Source: Trileptium ribeirensis (Eukaryota; Nematoda; Enoplea; Enoplida; Thoracostomopsidae). From it: DNA of 64,000 nucleotides. Of this stretch, positions 1 through 10,595 are shown piece by piece. The notes below the pieces were generated by a model, which did no database searches, was not told where the DNA came from, and saw nothing but the letters and a program-made list of their open reading frames with translations. The translations under genes were made by a program, and so were the position numbers. Position 1 is the first letter of the stretch. Every line of letters begins with the position of its first letter. The stretch spans positions 44,308 through 108,307 of the forward strand of contig JASANE010018493.1 of assembly GCA_030248225.1 (NCBI GenBank). Reading direction: 5' to 3'.

Positions 1-171
1 TTAATCCATTAACATCCGTTGAATTAAAAATTTATGTTTGCGTCCAGTTGGGCCAACTAGACGAATTTCATAGCTGCCCTCTAGGAACATAAGTTGTGTT
101 TAACAAATATCACCAATAGGTAATAGTACGTTGAAATACAGTGCATAAAAATCTATCTATAAGCGGATGCT

Positions 172-411
172 TTCATCTATCTTTTTCTGTACTGTAACGC
201 TTTGTGTGTACGTGTAATCTGTAAATTTGTGACAGTATTTTTAACCCTTTCTCGCATAGTGTCTTACATATGATGCAGCTACACATGCTACACTATACAC
301 ATGATTCATCTATCTTTTTCTGTACTGTAACGCTTTGTGTGTACGTGTAATCTGTAAATTTGTGACAGTATTTTTAACCCTTTCTCGCATAGTGTCTTAC
401 ATATGATGCAG
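172..411. repeat. 107-bp direct duplication
   Basis: Positions 172-278 and 305-411 read the same, from TTCATCTATCTTTTTCTG to ACATATGATGCAG, separated by 26 bases. The block lies beyond the donor of the last visible rabphilin exon, so it is intronic. The sequence after the second copy (about 412-510) resembles about 11320-11420, both carrying forms of CAT(T/C)TGTCGTG and TGTTATTCGC, so the surrounding sequence may itself be a dispersed repeat. Confidence 0.85.
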
Positions 412-816
412 CGTGCACTGTGAAGCGACGCATTTGTCGTGTTTATCGTGCGGCGTGCGTTTGCACGTGTTGTTATTCGCACGCTTTGCGAGGTTCATTA
501 ATGAGCAGAGCAAAAGGTTATAGATAGCATAGCGGCTAGTCTACGGAGCTCGTAAACAGACCATCTAGGTTCCATCCACCTTTGCGGCAAAAACTTCTAA
601 GAAATACAGATAAATTCATACAGCAACGGGTTATTTTCTGACAGTATTTATTTGCTTTTGTGAGGAGAATTCTATCTATTGAAGATATGAACAAGAACTT
701 ATGAAGTCGTTTATGATGCAATATCAGAAACTATCTTATAGCTAAAGCTCCTGTAAGTAAGCCTGGAAATAAAATTTGGTGTATTAAACAAAGGTTCAGC
801 TACTTGAAAAACTTAC

Positions 817-1195
817 TTGTTCGTTTTTTAACTTCTTCGGCCCAACGAGGTCTATATAAAAAGCACGAAGGCACTCGTGAAGAGCTTGGTTGAGCGGTGA
901 GACTTGTGGATTTATCGTCAGCAACATCGGGCGTATCAGCACTGATTGATACGTCACCCGAATTCGATGATACAACTGCTGTACTTGTGGAAGCCCTATT
1001 GCTAGGAGGCATAGGCAGCTGGCGCCTACTGCGCACCGCAGTTGTTGAAGTTTCATTTTCATGAATGAGAAAATCTGATGCAGAACCTGAAGGCGGCGAC
1101 GATGGATAGCGGCCGGATGATGTGGGATCGGAAGGATCAGGACGAATATACTTTGGTAAACCTTGATAGAACCAGGCACCCGCTTTTTTCCAAAG
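817..1195 (-). CDS. Rabphilin-like exon: end of zinc-finger domain and linker
   Basis: Internal exon of 379 bases, starting in phase 0 and ending in phase 1. It opens LWKKAGAWFYQGLPKYIRP. This matches the segment after the zinc finger of rabphilin-3A and Noc2, where W-K-x-x-GAWF-x-x-G-x-PK is a family signature that packs against Rab3/Rab27 (established knowledge). The acceptor TTTTGATTTTAG lies at 1196 onward and the donor GTAAGT at 816-811. After the signature comes a Pro/Ser-rich linker with RRQLPMPP about 55 residues in, a class I SH3-ligand pattern, and the exon ends in a basic stretch (EEVKKRT). The next exons, expected to lead to C2 domains, are off the left edge. A RIM assignment fits less well: RIM has SGAWFY but not the G-x-PK continuation. 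Two open frames overlap here; the one with the signature and matching splice phases is chosen. Confidence 0.85.
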
Positions 1196-1603
1196 CTAAA
1201 ATCAAAATATATAGAGCCAAATACGACGATATCTTACAGAGTGGGTAAAGTGAGATTACTTTCTGATATGGAGTGCTAGAATGTGGCATTCAACTTTGCG
1301 GTAGATATACTAATTTTTCTTCATAACTTTCATCATGAGTTCAAAAAATAGAGATGAAACAACCATTTTTGATTCATCAGCGTGTTAATACAATTTTACC
1401 ATGTACACGTTTACTTGTTTGATTATATCCAAAATTATGAATAATCTACTGCAACAGATTTGGACCGAAATTTAATTTGCATCCAAACATCTAGATATGT
1501 ACTGACGCCTGGCGGAATTTGTGACTTTTTTAAAGAAACATGTCGCAATACCACAACAGTAGCATAGCAAAAGAAGTTGGAACCTAGCAAAATTCAGGTC
1601 AAC

Positions 1604-1721
1604 TCTGTTTTCCGACAAGCAGTGTTTTATGCAGTAATCGTTAATGTTTTTATCATAGCCGTCAGGCTGTTGCGTTGTTTTAGGAGTGACTGAGCACGGT
1701 AGACATATATCATAACAACTA
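1604..1721 (-). CDS. Rabphilin-like exon: second half of zinc finger
   Basis: Short exon read as CYDICLPCSVTP ... NDYCIKHCLSENR. It corresponds to the VCTKCGVET ... WLCKICLEQRE part of the rabphilin finger. The donor is AGA|GTTGAC (phase 0), and joining to the exon at 1195 gives CLSENR-LWKKAGAWF, with the same Cys-to-Trp spacing as rabphilin. Two acceptors are possible, ATGAG (exon start 1721) or AGTAG (start 1718), both phase 2. Two oddities: the last pair is C-x3-C (or C-x2-H) instead of C-x2-C, and the phase-2 start does not fit the phase-0 end of the preceding exon at 5467. Either a tiny exon is missing from this reading or the true borders differ. I see no better candidate for this segment between 1.2 and 5.4 kb. 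Confidence 0.6.
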
Positions 1722-3522
1722 CTCATAAGAACAAGTATATAAAGATACATGTTTTTTTCCATTTTTAATTGATATATATATTAATTAAGGATTGGTCCAA
1801 TTTTAAGTCTCGGGCGTTGTCGCCGAATCGCTCGTCAAAACATCGAGCCGACCTGCGATGTAAGACTAGTCGTAAATGCCATTGCGCCATTTGACTTTGC
1901 GAAATTAAAGTTTGATTGTAGTTTATGAAGATTAAATTTTGCACAAACGCACTGTAACATATGCATATATACATGATACACTATGGCGTAAAATTTACAG
2001 CTGCTTAGGATGTTTTCAGACGAGGGTGTAGGCACAGCGCAGACTGCTACCACATACCAACATGTACAAATGAATTTATGCATAGATCTAAAATTTATAA
2101 TTTCATAGGTTTAATGCATGAGTAAACTTAAGCTGCGCCGCCTACCATCCTGTTTCGACATTATGTACAAAATGTTATTAAAGAAAAAGGCAATAGTTAC
2201 AATAATCTAACGTCATTTCCATACTTTTCCGTTCTGCGAATGCTTAGTTAATTACAAAAACGTTTAAGTTACGTTAGCTAACACAACGCACCTGTTTACA
2301 CTTTCACCATAACGGCGTTCCGAAACGCTAAATTAGTTTATTTGAATTTTAAATTTTTCGTTATGTAAACACAATTCTTGATATTATTAACGATCTGATT
2401 AGTTCGCGAACAGTTCTATGCACTAAATGTTGGAGATTTTCTCAGTCCATAGTGGCATTTGACTTTATTCGCAGCTATGTGTCGTAGTATGGGTCAGTGA
2501 ATAATTTTTTTTGCAAAACAGTACCAGATTACCAATAAAACAGCTCAACCCTAGGCCGGAAATAATATACGCTGCATAATGAAAATTTTGAATGTACTTA
2601 CGTAGCTGTGTTGTTGCTGTGGTACGCTGATGTTCATATGGTAGTGAGTTCGAACCTTTTGCTGAATAAAATTCTTTCTTAGTTTTTACATTTGGTTCGA
2701 AATATTTACTTACATATGATTTTTTATTTTGTCTTATTGTATACTGTAGCTTAGCTCAAGGGTGTTGATTATTATTAGCAGCTAATAATACTTATTTGCC
2801 AATAAGGAAGTTAATGTATGTCACAACTGTGGCCGAATGTTTAGTCTTAGCCAGTGTAGTCAAATATCCTCACAGTTGACAATTCTAATTTCAACTTCGT
2901 CATTCGACGATAGTTTTGTTTGGAAATATAAGGAATGCACATAAAGTAGTCTTAATAGTAAACCATAAGAAAATATGGGCTTGCGTTTGTATAAGCAAAA
3001 GCGATAAAATTTCGGACTGCCACTTGTTGTGCTATAGTTATTTTTTGTGTCAGGTTTCATCGAATTTCGGTGTGTTTAATTAACACTTGGGAAATTTTAA
3101 TACTATTAATTTTTTTCATTTATATTAATCGTGGGCACTAAAAGTGCTTTGACACTTTTCTTCTAAAAACATCTCTCCTATGTGCGAAAAATATTCAACC
3201 GAAGGTCATATTTCAACAACAAATCTTGTTAGACATGGTTTCCATACTCTAAGTACGAAATGAATTAATCTATTATTATAATACATATTGTGTATTATTC
3301 GTGCTTTAACAAATAGCTGCGTTTACCTCTCGCTCTTCACTGCATATTTTGCAGAGATAAATTGCTTGCCCACTCGACGACTGTGTTTCCTTACCACATG
3401 TCTTCTGACAGACATACTGAAACAAGATTTGCAAACAAAATTAATTTTAGCGAAGACAGTAAAAATTGTTTCTTCGCAAGCAAAAATAGTAAATATGTCC
3501 GTTTAACAGTACTAAAGTGATC
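1722..3522. other. Intron sequence, no gene seen
   Basis: AT-rich sequence between the two zinc-finger exons. The short open frames here have no recognisable motifs, splice borders or compositional bias. Nothing further is supported. Confidence 0.6.
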
Positions 3523-4895
3523 GCTGTGACTTCAAAATTAGTGGGTTTTGGGCTGCGAAGGGAGAAGATGTATATTGAAGAACAGATCATTGGCAATAGT
3601 TGTGACTACAAATTTAGTAGTTTTTAGGCTGCGATGCGAAAAGATGTATATAGCCGAACAGATCATTGGCAATCGCTGTGACTTCAATATTAGTGGTTTT
3701 AAGCTGCGCTGGGAGAAGACGTATGTTGCCATACAGATCATCGGAAATTGCTGTGACTTCAAGATTAGTGGTTTTTAGGCTGCGATGGGAGAATAGGTAT
3801 ATAGCCGAACATTTGACAATCGCTGTGAATTCAAAATTAGTGGTTTTTAAGCTGCGATGGGAGAAGAGGGTATAGCCGAACAGATGATTGGCAATCGGTG
3901 TGACTTCAAAATTAGAGGTGTTTGAACTGCGATGGGAGAAGAGGTAAATAGCCGCACAGATAATTGGCAATCGCTGTGACTTCAAAATTAGTGGTGGTTA
4001 TGCTGTGATGGGAGAAGAGGTATATAGCCGATCAGATCATTGGCAATCGCTGTGATTTCGAAATTAGTGGCCTTTAGACTACGACTGGATAGCCAAACAG
4101 ATCATTGGAAATCGCTGTGGCTTCAAACTTAGCGGTTTTAGACTGTTTTGAGAGAAGAGGTATATAGCCGAACAAATCACTGACAACCTCTGTGACTTCG
4201 AAATTAGTGGTTTTTAGACTGTGATGGGAGAAGCGGTATATAATCGAACAGATCATTAGCAATTGCTCTGACCTCAAAATTAGTAGTTTTTAGACTGTGA
4301 TAGGAGAAGAGGTATATAGCCGAACAGATCGCCGTGACGTCAATCGCCGTGACGTCAAAATTAGGTGTTTTAGACTACGATGGAAGACGAGGTATATAGC
4401 CGAACACATCACAGGCAACAGATCGCCGTCACGTTAATCGCCGTGACGTCAAAATTAGGTGTTTTTAGACTGCGATGGAAGACGAGGTATATAGCCGAAC
4501 AAATCACAGGCAATTGCTGTGACTTCAAAATTAGTGGTTCTAGGCTGCCATCGGAGAAGAGGTATATAGCCGAACAGATCACTGACAACCTCTGCGATTT
4601 CAAAATTAGTGGTTTTCAGACTGCGATGGGAGAAGAGGTACCTAACCGAACAGATCATTAGCAATTGCTGTGACCTCAAAATTAGTAGTTTTTAGACCGC
4701 GATAGGAGAAGAAGTATATAGCCGAACAGATCATAGTCAATCGCCGTGACTTCAAATGTAGGAGTTTTTAGACTGCGATGGAAGACCAGGTATATAGCCG
4801 AACAGATGACAGCCAATTGCTGTGACTTCAAAATTAGTAGTTTTTAGCCTGCGATCGGAGAAGATATATACAGCCGAACAGGTCATTGCCATTTA
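3523..4895. repeat. 75-76-bp minisatellite, about 18 units
   Basis: Tandem units of about 75-76 bases built on GCTGTGACTTCAAAATTAGT, then GTTTTTAGRCTGCGATGGGA, GAAGAGGTATATAGCCGAAC and AGATCATTGGCAATC. Unit starts are near 3523, 3599, 3675, 3750, 3822, 3897, 3973 and 4049, continuing to about 4895; a few units are shortened to 65-72 bases. The array lies in the intron between the two zinc-finger exons. Because units are close to a multiple of three and poor in stops, several frames on both strands stay open for 60-120 codons with a ~25-residue repeat. This is a by-product of the repeat rather than a gene. Three units carry TGACGTCA instead of TGACTTCA (4335, 4350, 4444). Confidence 0.95.
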
Positions 4896-5466
4896 TGATA
4901 AATTTGTTCTACTCTAAACAAAGCGATAGACTATTTTTATTTATATGCTGCATGAAATCAAACTGTATAGGGACCTGTAACGCCGGAAGCAACGACCCAT
5001 GGATTTGATCATACTTAACAAGATAGGTAAAGACAATTAACATACCATAACATTTGTTCATTTATGTTTTGTGGACCACAGCACACGTTGCTTGCTCAAT
5101 GCTACTCAAACTCATTTCACGTTTCCAGAACTTTGGAATATTTCTGCCTGCAAAAGAACATGTCGAACTAATTGTTTGTCAAAGATGGTAGCATTTCACT
5201 AAATAGTGCCCACCATACTTTAGACAAACTCTAAGTCTTCGGCTGTATAGTCTGCATTCCAGTTCATGGGATGGAATGTAATAAAAATTTAATTAGTACA
5301 GGATTCGCCAGAAGATCACATTTTGATTAATGTAAACAGAAATAGAAACTTTTGATAAGTATATAATATTGCACCCGCATATAAAATATCTGTCTCAAAG
5401 GCTTGTATCAAACGGATACATTTTAATAAATAAGTTTATTCTGAAGTAACAAAAATTTCTTTTAAC
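4896..5466. other. Intron sequence, no gene seen
   Basis: AT-rich intron between the minisatellite and the donor of the first zinc-finger exon. No motif or repeat recognised. Confidence 0.6.
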
Positions 5467-5602
5467 CTTTTGACATTCGTTACATTTGGAAGCATATCGA
5501 CGTGTGCCGAACAGGCCAAATTCTGTCCCACAAAGCATACACTGAGTTGTTCCGTTGCCGATTGCACGCGATTTCAAATTTTCCACCCGCTCTACCATCT
5601 TT
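5467..5602 (-). CDS. Rabphilin-like exon: first half of zinc finger
   Basis: Exon of 136 bases encoding KMVERVENLKSRAIGNG, then TTQCMLCGTEFGLFG, then KCNECQK. This is the start of the Rab-binding domain of rabphilin-type effectors: a helix with an R/K-x-E-N-x-(K/R) core followed by CxLCGExLGxLG and a second C-x2-C. The helix contacts the Rab GTPase and the Cys pairs bind zinc in known family members. The acceptor is TTATTAATTTAAG with exon start 5602 (phase 2); the donor is AAAAG|GTTAAA (phase 0). The phase-2 start accepts either large upstream exon: CA+A gives Gln after the 8-10 kb exon, TT+A gives Leu after the 58-59 kb exon. The spacing between the two first Cys pairs is longer than in mammalian rabphilin by a few residues (TRRYAS). 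Confidence 0.85.
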
Positions 5603-5987
5603 CTTAAATTAATAAAAAATAATGTTAAAACCAAAAGAACTAAGTATTTGTGCTCATGGATATTAAAAATCAATGCGCCTGAAAGATTTAAATTAACGTT
5701 GTGATAGCGAAATCCAGCAGGTTTGTGAATGCTAAGATATACCAATGAAATAAGTCAACATCTAGTATTATAATCATCATGTTTTGTTACATTATAGTGT
5801 CGTGTCATGTAAAACTTCGGATATTCCCACTTTTTTAAATAATCATTACCTTACAAAAAACCCGCCTTCTACTGTAAATTAAAAGAATACAAATAACAGA
5901 TATGGTTGATTTATAAGACTCAATATCAAACCGATGGTAGCTCACTCTGTTTATAAGTTATATGCGCAAGCGAAAACCATTATAAAA

Positions 5988-6392
5988 CGGCGTTCACACG
6001 TTCCAACATTTTGCTTAAAATTTGTTCAAATTTGAGCTTTGATCAAATTTTGATCAAAGTTTGAGTTCAAATTTCGATTAAAGTTTAGGAAGCAATTTTT
6101 GTATTTTTGGTGAATATGAGTGCACGAACACTATTCAAACTATTGTAGCTTGAAGTGTTGTTTCTTTTTGCCGTTAAGTGTTAACGGACAGTTCCTGGAA
6201 CTTTGAACTTAAAATTTAAGGAAAACTTTGGTAGCATGATTATTAGTTCGATTTGTCAAATACAAATTACAGTCATATTTTTACAAAAATCTAATCCAAA
6301 TTCGACAAAATTTTGAGCTGAGATTTCGATCAAAATTTGACTAAATTTTGAGCTCAAAATTTGGACAAAATGTTCAAACGTTTGAACGCGCC
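5988..6392. mobile_element. Small inverted-repeat element (MITE-like)
   Basis: About 405 bases bounded by imperfect inverted ends. The left end reads CGGCGTTCACACGTTCCAAC and then ATTTTGCTTAAAATTTGTTC; the reverse complement of the right end reads GGCGCGTTCAAACGTTTGAA and then CATTTTGTCCAAATTTTGAG. Subterminal runs of TCAAATTTTGA-type palindromes extend both arms to about 80-100 bases. There is no coding capacity. I could not settle the target-site duplication. It sits in the intron between the zinc-finger exon and the 8-10 kb exon. Confidence 0.7.
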
Positions 6393-8022
6393 TTAACAAT
6401 AATTCAACTGACCGCTGCATCAAAGTATTTGCATTTATACCATTCTTAGTTTTCTGTGCTCTGAATTATGGCAAAGACAATTTCAGGAATTAGAAAAACA
6501 TCAAGATTCTCTTGAATGCCGCCCAACGCCACCATTTCCCAGGTTAGTAAAATCGAAAGTGTATGCCTTGAGATTATTGAACGTTAAAAATGACCTAACT
6601 TTTTACCTCGCATTAATCGAAGCAGGAGCTTAGTTATTTAATATGCTAGTGATAAATTTTTTCCGCATCTGTCCGCTAGACAGTTTGTTTCTAAATATCT
6701 CTGCAAAATATGAAGATATTTCCATGGGTTTGTGGACATGATAAGATGAAGTTTGGCCCGTGAGTTTTATCAATGCAAGCCACACATGCGGAATGGTGGA
6801 TCCCCTATAAAAATGTACCATTCCAGTGTTATGTCAGAGGGAAAATTATTTATGGTTACACCTCAAAACACAGGCTTCATATCAAAAAATGTTTCACATC
6901 TTTTGTATTCGTCTGGATGAGACTTTACAACTTTGTTGACCAATATTTTTTGCCATACTGGTGAAAGAGCTCAAAAAAGAGTTTCAAAACATCGATTTGG
7001 TCCATTTATATATAACATTTTAAGATAATCATTAACTAATAAAAAATAGTATGCTCAGAATAAACATTTTCGAGGCTGTTAAACGAAAAAGATGATTGAT
7101 TTGAATGTACTTGTGCTCTATGTACGCTTTTTGGAGCCGGTACTGTATCTCCATGTTACCCCTTCCGCTTGTACATGCATAATTGAGTGATTTCAATGTA
7201 TAATTTGCTGCATTTGTGATTCTAAAAGCTTTTTGAAGCTGTTGAAAATAATGGAGTGAATTCAGTTGAACGCAATTGTTAGGACGTACACATTTTGAAA
7301 TAGTGTTGAAATTCCTGGAACCAATCGCCCTTGAAAGAAGCATGATTTACTGATTTTCAGCCTAATACTATAATTTATTGCATGTTTTTTATAAAGATTT
7401 TATTTTTGAGAATGCTGAGAAGGATGCAATGATATATTTCCATATGTATGATATATTACTTAACATTAATAATCAGAGAAGAACTGCGAAACATTTACAT
7501 ATACTTATATACTTCTTGCGAAACTGAAAAATTTGCTAAAAGAGTCATAAAAAAATTTAAAGGTTTTGAGAAAGTGTTTGACGCAGTACTTATTCTTTCC
7601 AGGTATAATCGATTTTTTACAAATTGAATTATATACTCAGCAGCGTTTACAAATAGAAATACCATTTTTAAAAGGGAATAGAAGTCGGTGGAATATTTTT
7701 GGTTAATAATAAGTATATATCGTACAATATATATACATTTAACAGCATGGTGCAGTATACATTTATCAAAATGTTAACTGATGTATAGGAATCCAGCCCG
7801 TATAGAGAACATTCCATATACTTTATACTTTAATCACTGATATATTTCTAGATCTGTAGAGTGTAGCTTTGTTAAGCATGACTCAACTAATATATTTAGG
7901 CAGTGCTGTAAGCTGTAGTTCAACTAACAGGTCAGAAATATATTAAAAACGTGCAATAACTTACCGTTGTAGTCACACACTAAACATGTTTCAAGCAGAG
8001 TTTTTAATCAAACCAAACGTGT
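6393..8022. other. Intron sequence, no gene seen
   Basis: AT-rich intron. Short open frames here show no motif. The phrase ACTTTGTTGACCAA near 6930 resembles ACTTTGCTGACCAA near 46506, so part of this stretch may be an old dispersed repeat. Confidence 0.5.
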
Positions 8023-8028
8023 ACTTAC

Positions 8029-9936
8029 TGATATTCCTCACGTTGCTCGTTTATATCGCTAGTATTTTGCGAAACACATGTTTCGTTAGAGTACGTTTCA
8101 TTGCGTACTTCAAATGGGTTGGGCTGCTCTAGACGCGCAGCCTGTAAGTTATTTTTACAATTGTTCGCAAAGTCATACGAATAATTTTTTTCGATATGTT
8201 CCTTGCGCTTAGAAACGATGCTATCTGGCTGTAAATTACTCTGGTTTTCCTCGGCGGCATTGTTATGGTGTTCAGAATTGTTAAAATAGAGTTCAACGTT
8301 TTCGTAATCATTGCAGTATTCAGCACAGCTCTCTTGGGAATGTGACCTTCTATCATATATATAATTACAAGGTTGTTCATTATTTATATTATTATTTACT
8401 GAGCTTAAAGGTGGGAATGAAGAAGCAGCTGGATATTTCCAGGCCGATCTCAGTTTATTATTGGAATAATTATTAAATGTTAGTTGTTTCTCGTTTGAAT
8501 GTTCATTATAAGTATTTGTCGAGTCGCCGTATGTGTTTAATTCGTAATTTTGTCTTTCATAAGTCCGACACGGATTGCAATTTGAGGAACTGCACATTGT
8601 GCAGTCGGTATGTTGTGACATTCTTAACGCATTAGCTGGTATTGACTGCCGTCGCCGTCTAGCATTATATCGACTGTTTATTTGTCTTGAGTGAGTTTGG
8701 ATTGCGTTGTCAGCACGATTGTCACCGAGATATGTCGAATTATGCCAGTTTTCATCAGTCATATCGAGTGCTTGTTTCTTGTCGCTTGTATTCGTCGCGC
8801 AATACAAGTCGTGTGAAGAGTGATAGAAGTTCGTTTCACCATGATTCTTATTCCTAGTTAAACGATGATGTACAAACACACCTCTCTGTAGAAAATGAGC
8901 TGGAGAGGAGTCAGCTGAACGAAAATCAATGTTTTCAATATTCCGATTTGCTAATTTATTGTTGTATAGCGTAGGGAGCTCGTCATAAGGTTGATAAATT
9001 CCCGATTGAGATGAGAATTGAGTGTGCCGATTATGCAACGCCGGATATTTGCTGTTCGACAACGCTACCGTTTCAGGGTAATACAAATAAGGACTACACA
9101 GCTCAGCGGTTGATTCTGAATAATGGTTGCGATACCTGTAGCTTTTCGGCAAATTGTCTGTGTCATAACGCGGATTCGATAATATGCTAGATGAAATGAT
9201 TCCATCACTGTTAACAAAACCATTCTTTTCTGTCAGGCATTCAGTTGATATTGCGTGTCTGACATGATCTTGATATGTAACGCTATTACCCCATTCTGGC
9301 GTGTTTGATAAAGGATAAAACTGGTGATGGTATAAGTTCAAGGGAAAACGTCGGTGGAACACTTGTTGCGATTCTCCATGTGTTATCGGCTGTCCATACA
9401 TGTAGTTTTGTTGCATCGAATACCTTCTATGACTCTCAAGTTGTTGCAATGGGTCTGCTCCGAGACTTACACGCATCTCATATCTGTTCAATTGTTTCAA
9501 TGAGAAGTTATCTAACAATGGCGGGTGTGACTCATTTGTGCAATCAGACTGATAATCTAGTATACCTTGATTTGGTGAAAATGATTGATTTGTTACCGAA
9601 CCAATCGCATTTTTATTAGACTCAACCACTTGTGATGTTCTGGCATGATGTTTGATTTCTGGCTGCTGTTTGATAGGACGATATTCGTATTTAGGATGTG
9701 TTTCCGAAAAAGATTCAGTTAATCTTGTAACTGTTACGTTAGAACTTTTTGTTTTCGGCGTTGGAGGTTCTGGCAAACGACGACGACTACTGTTTGGAAG
9801 TACTGCTTGCTTGTTAGGATACGCGAAAAAACGTGAAGGGTCCAAGCTGTAGCGTCGGGCATGTCGATTAGTAATTGCAGCAATTCTCAAATTTTCTGGT
9901 GATATTGCTACATCCATATTGTTCAGTTGCGTGCGG
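8029..9936 (-). CDS. Large 5' exon B of the rabphilin-like gene (629 codons)
   Basis: Open frame from ATG at 9917 (context AACAATATGG) to a consensus donor GTAAGT at 8028-8023, ending TAT CA in phase 2. Splicing to the 5602 acceptor gives REEYQ-KMVERVENL in frame. Upstream, TCCAG at 9937 onward is a possible phase-2 acceptor (exon start 9936), so it could also be an internal exon; a TAA lies just before that. The protein is rich in Asn, Ser, Tyr, Gln and His and probably disordered. Landmarks: RRRLPEPP (45-52), NVTVT (60-64), FYPLSNTPEW (200-209), SSSIL (242-246) and CTMC/CNPC pairs (439-450). The motifs recur in the same order in the exon at 58-59 kb, so the two are paralogous. No known rabphilin that I can recall has such an N-terminus; function unknown. 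Alternative: an independent gene ending at the TAA, which I consider less likely given the perfect donor. Confidence 0.72.
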
Positions 9937-10085
9937 CTGGATTAGCTGCAAGCTAAAAGTCTTGACAAACCGAGGGCTTTCTATTTGTAGACAGGTCTTT
10001 TAATGAATATAATATTGCGACAATTTGTTGTACAATACTGAGATTATAGCATGCTCTATATGGTACATTTTACATATAAATTGTA

Positions 10086-10595
10086 ACAAGCTACCCTGTC
10101 GGAAACACATACTATGTGTCAAGAACTTTTGTTTGAAAACGAAGACGTTTCTTCTTAAAAGAAGAATGTCACAGCAGTCATGTTGCTATTAACAATAGGA
10201 TTTATGCGCCTGGACTACATATAGTTAATTAAATATAAACTTTACGACGGTTCATGCATAATGTATGGTTTTTGAAACATGTCAAATTATTTGACTTTCG
10301 CGTTTGCGAATATGCTATCTATGAAATAGCAAGAATGAATTCAGACCTGGTAAAGTTGATAATATAATTTTCGATGTCATCAATTCTCGGAATTCCTAAA
10401 TGTTTTCATCTCAATTGTAGTCAACAAATCCGAGACGTTTGCTGCATGCCATTTTTACCTGGCATGCAGACTCCAGCGGTCGGATCTGAAAATGCTTTTA
10501 TGACTATAATAGATACGTGCAGTGCAATTAAAGCTGTAATGCACACTCTGACAGAAGGTGAAATCAATGTCACAGCCTGACGGCTGTGACAAAAA
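10086..10595 (+). repeat. 0.5-kb hairpin-rich dispersed element, copy 1
   Basis: From ACAAGCTACCCTGTCGGAAA to GGCTGTGACAAAAA. The reverse complement of the same sequence lies at 22345-22856, with only a few differences visible. It contains several perfect or near-perfect hairpins: ACACATACTATGTGT, CTTCTTAAAAGAAG, GCATGCC...GGCATGC and GTCACAGCC-TGAC-GGCTGTGAC near the right end. The ends are not inverted repeats of one another, and the 68-codon frame inside shows no motif. Probably a short non-autonomous mobile element; the class is unknown. Confidence 0.8.

Noticed and set aside
796..1179. 127-codon frame overlapping the rabphilin-like exon
   Set aside because: It is the other frame of the same exon; the frame with the GAWFYQGLPKY signature and matching acceptor/donor phases is the real one.
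817..1195. RIM (UNC-10) as the identity of the zinc-finger gene
   Set aside because: RIM shares SGAWFY and RQLP motifs, but CxLCGExxGxxG and GAWFxxGLPKY are rabphilin/Noc2 features and the RIM finger has different Cys spacing.
3523..4895. Open frames of 60-123 codons with ~25-residue repeats on both strands
   Set aside because: They arise from the 75-76-bp minisatellite, occur in several frames at once and lack start context, splice borders or conserved residues.
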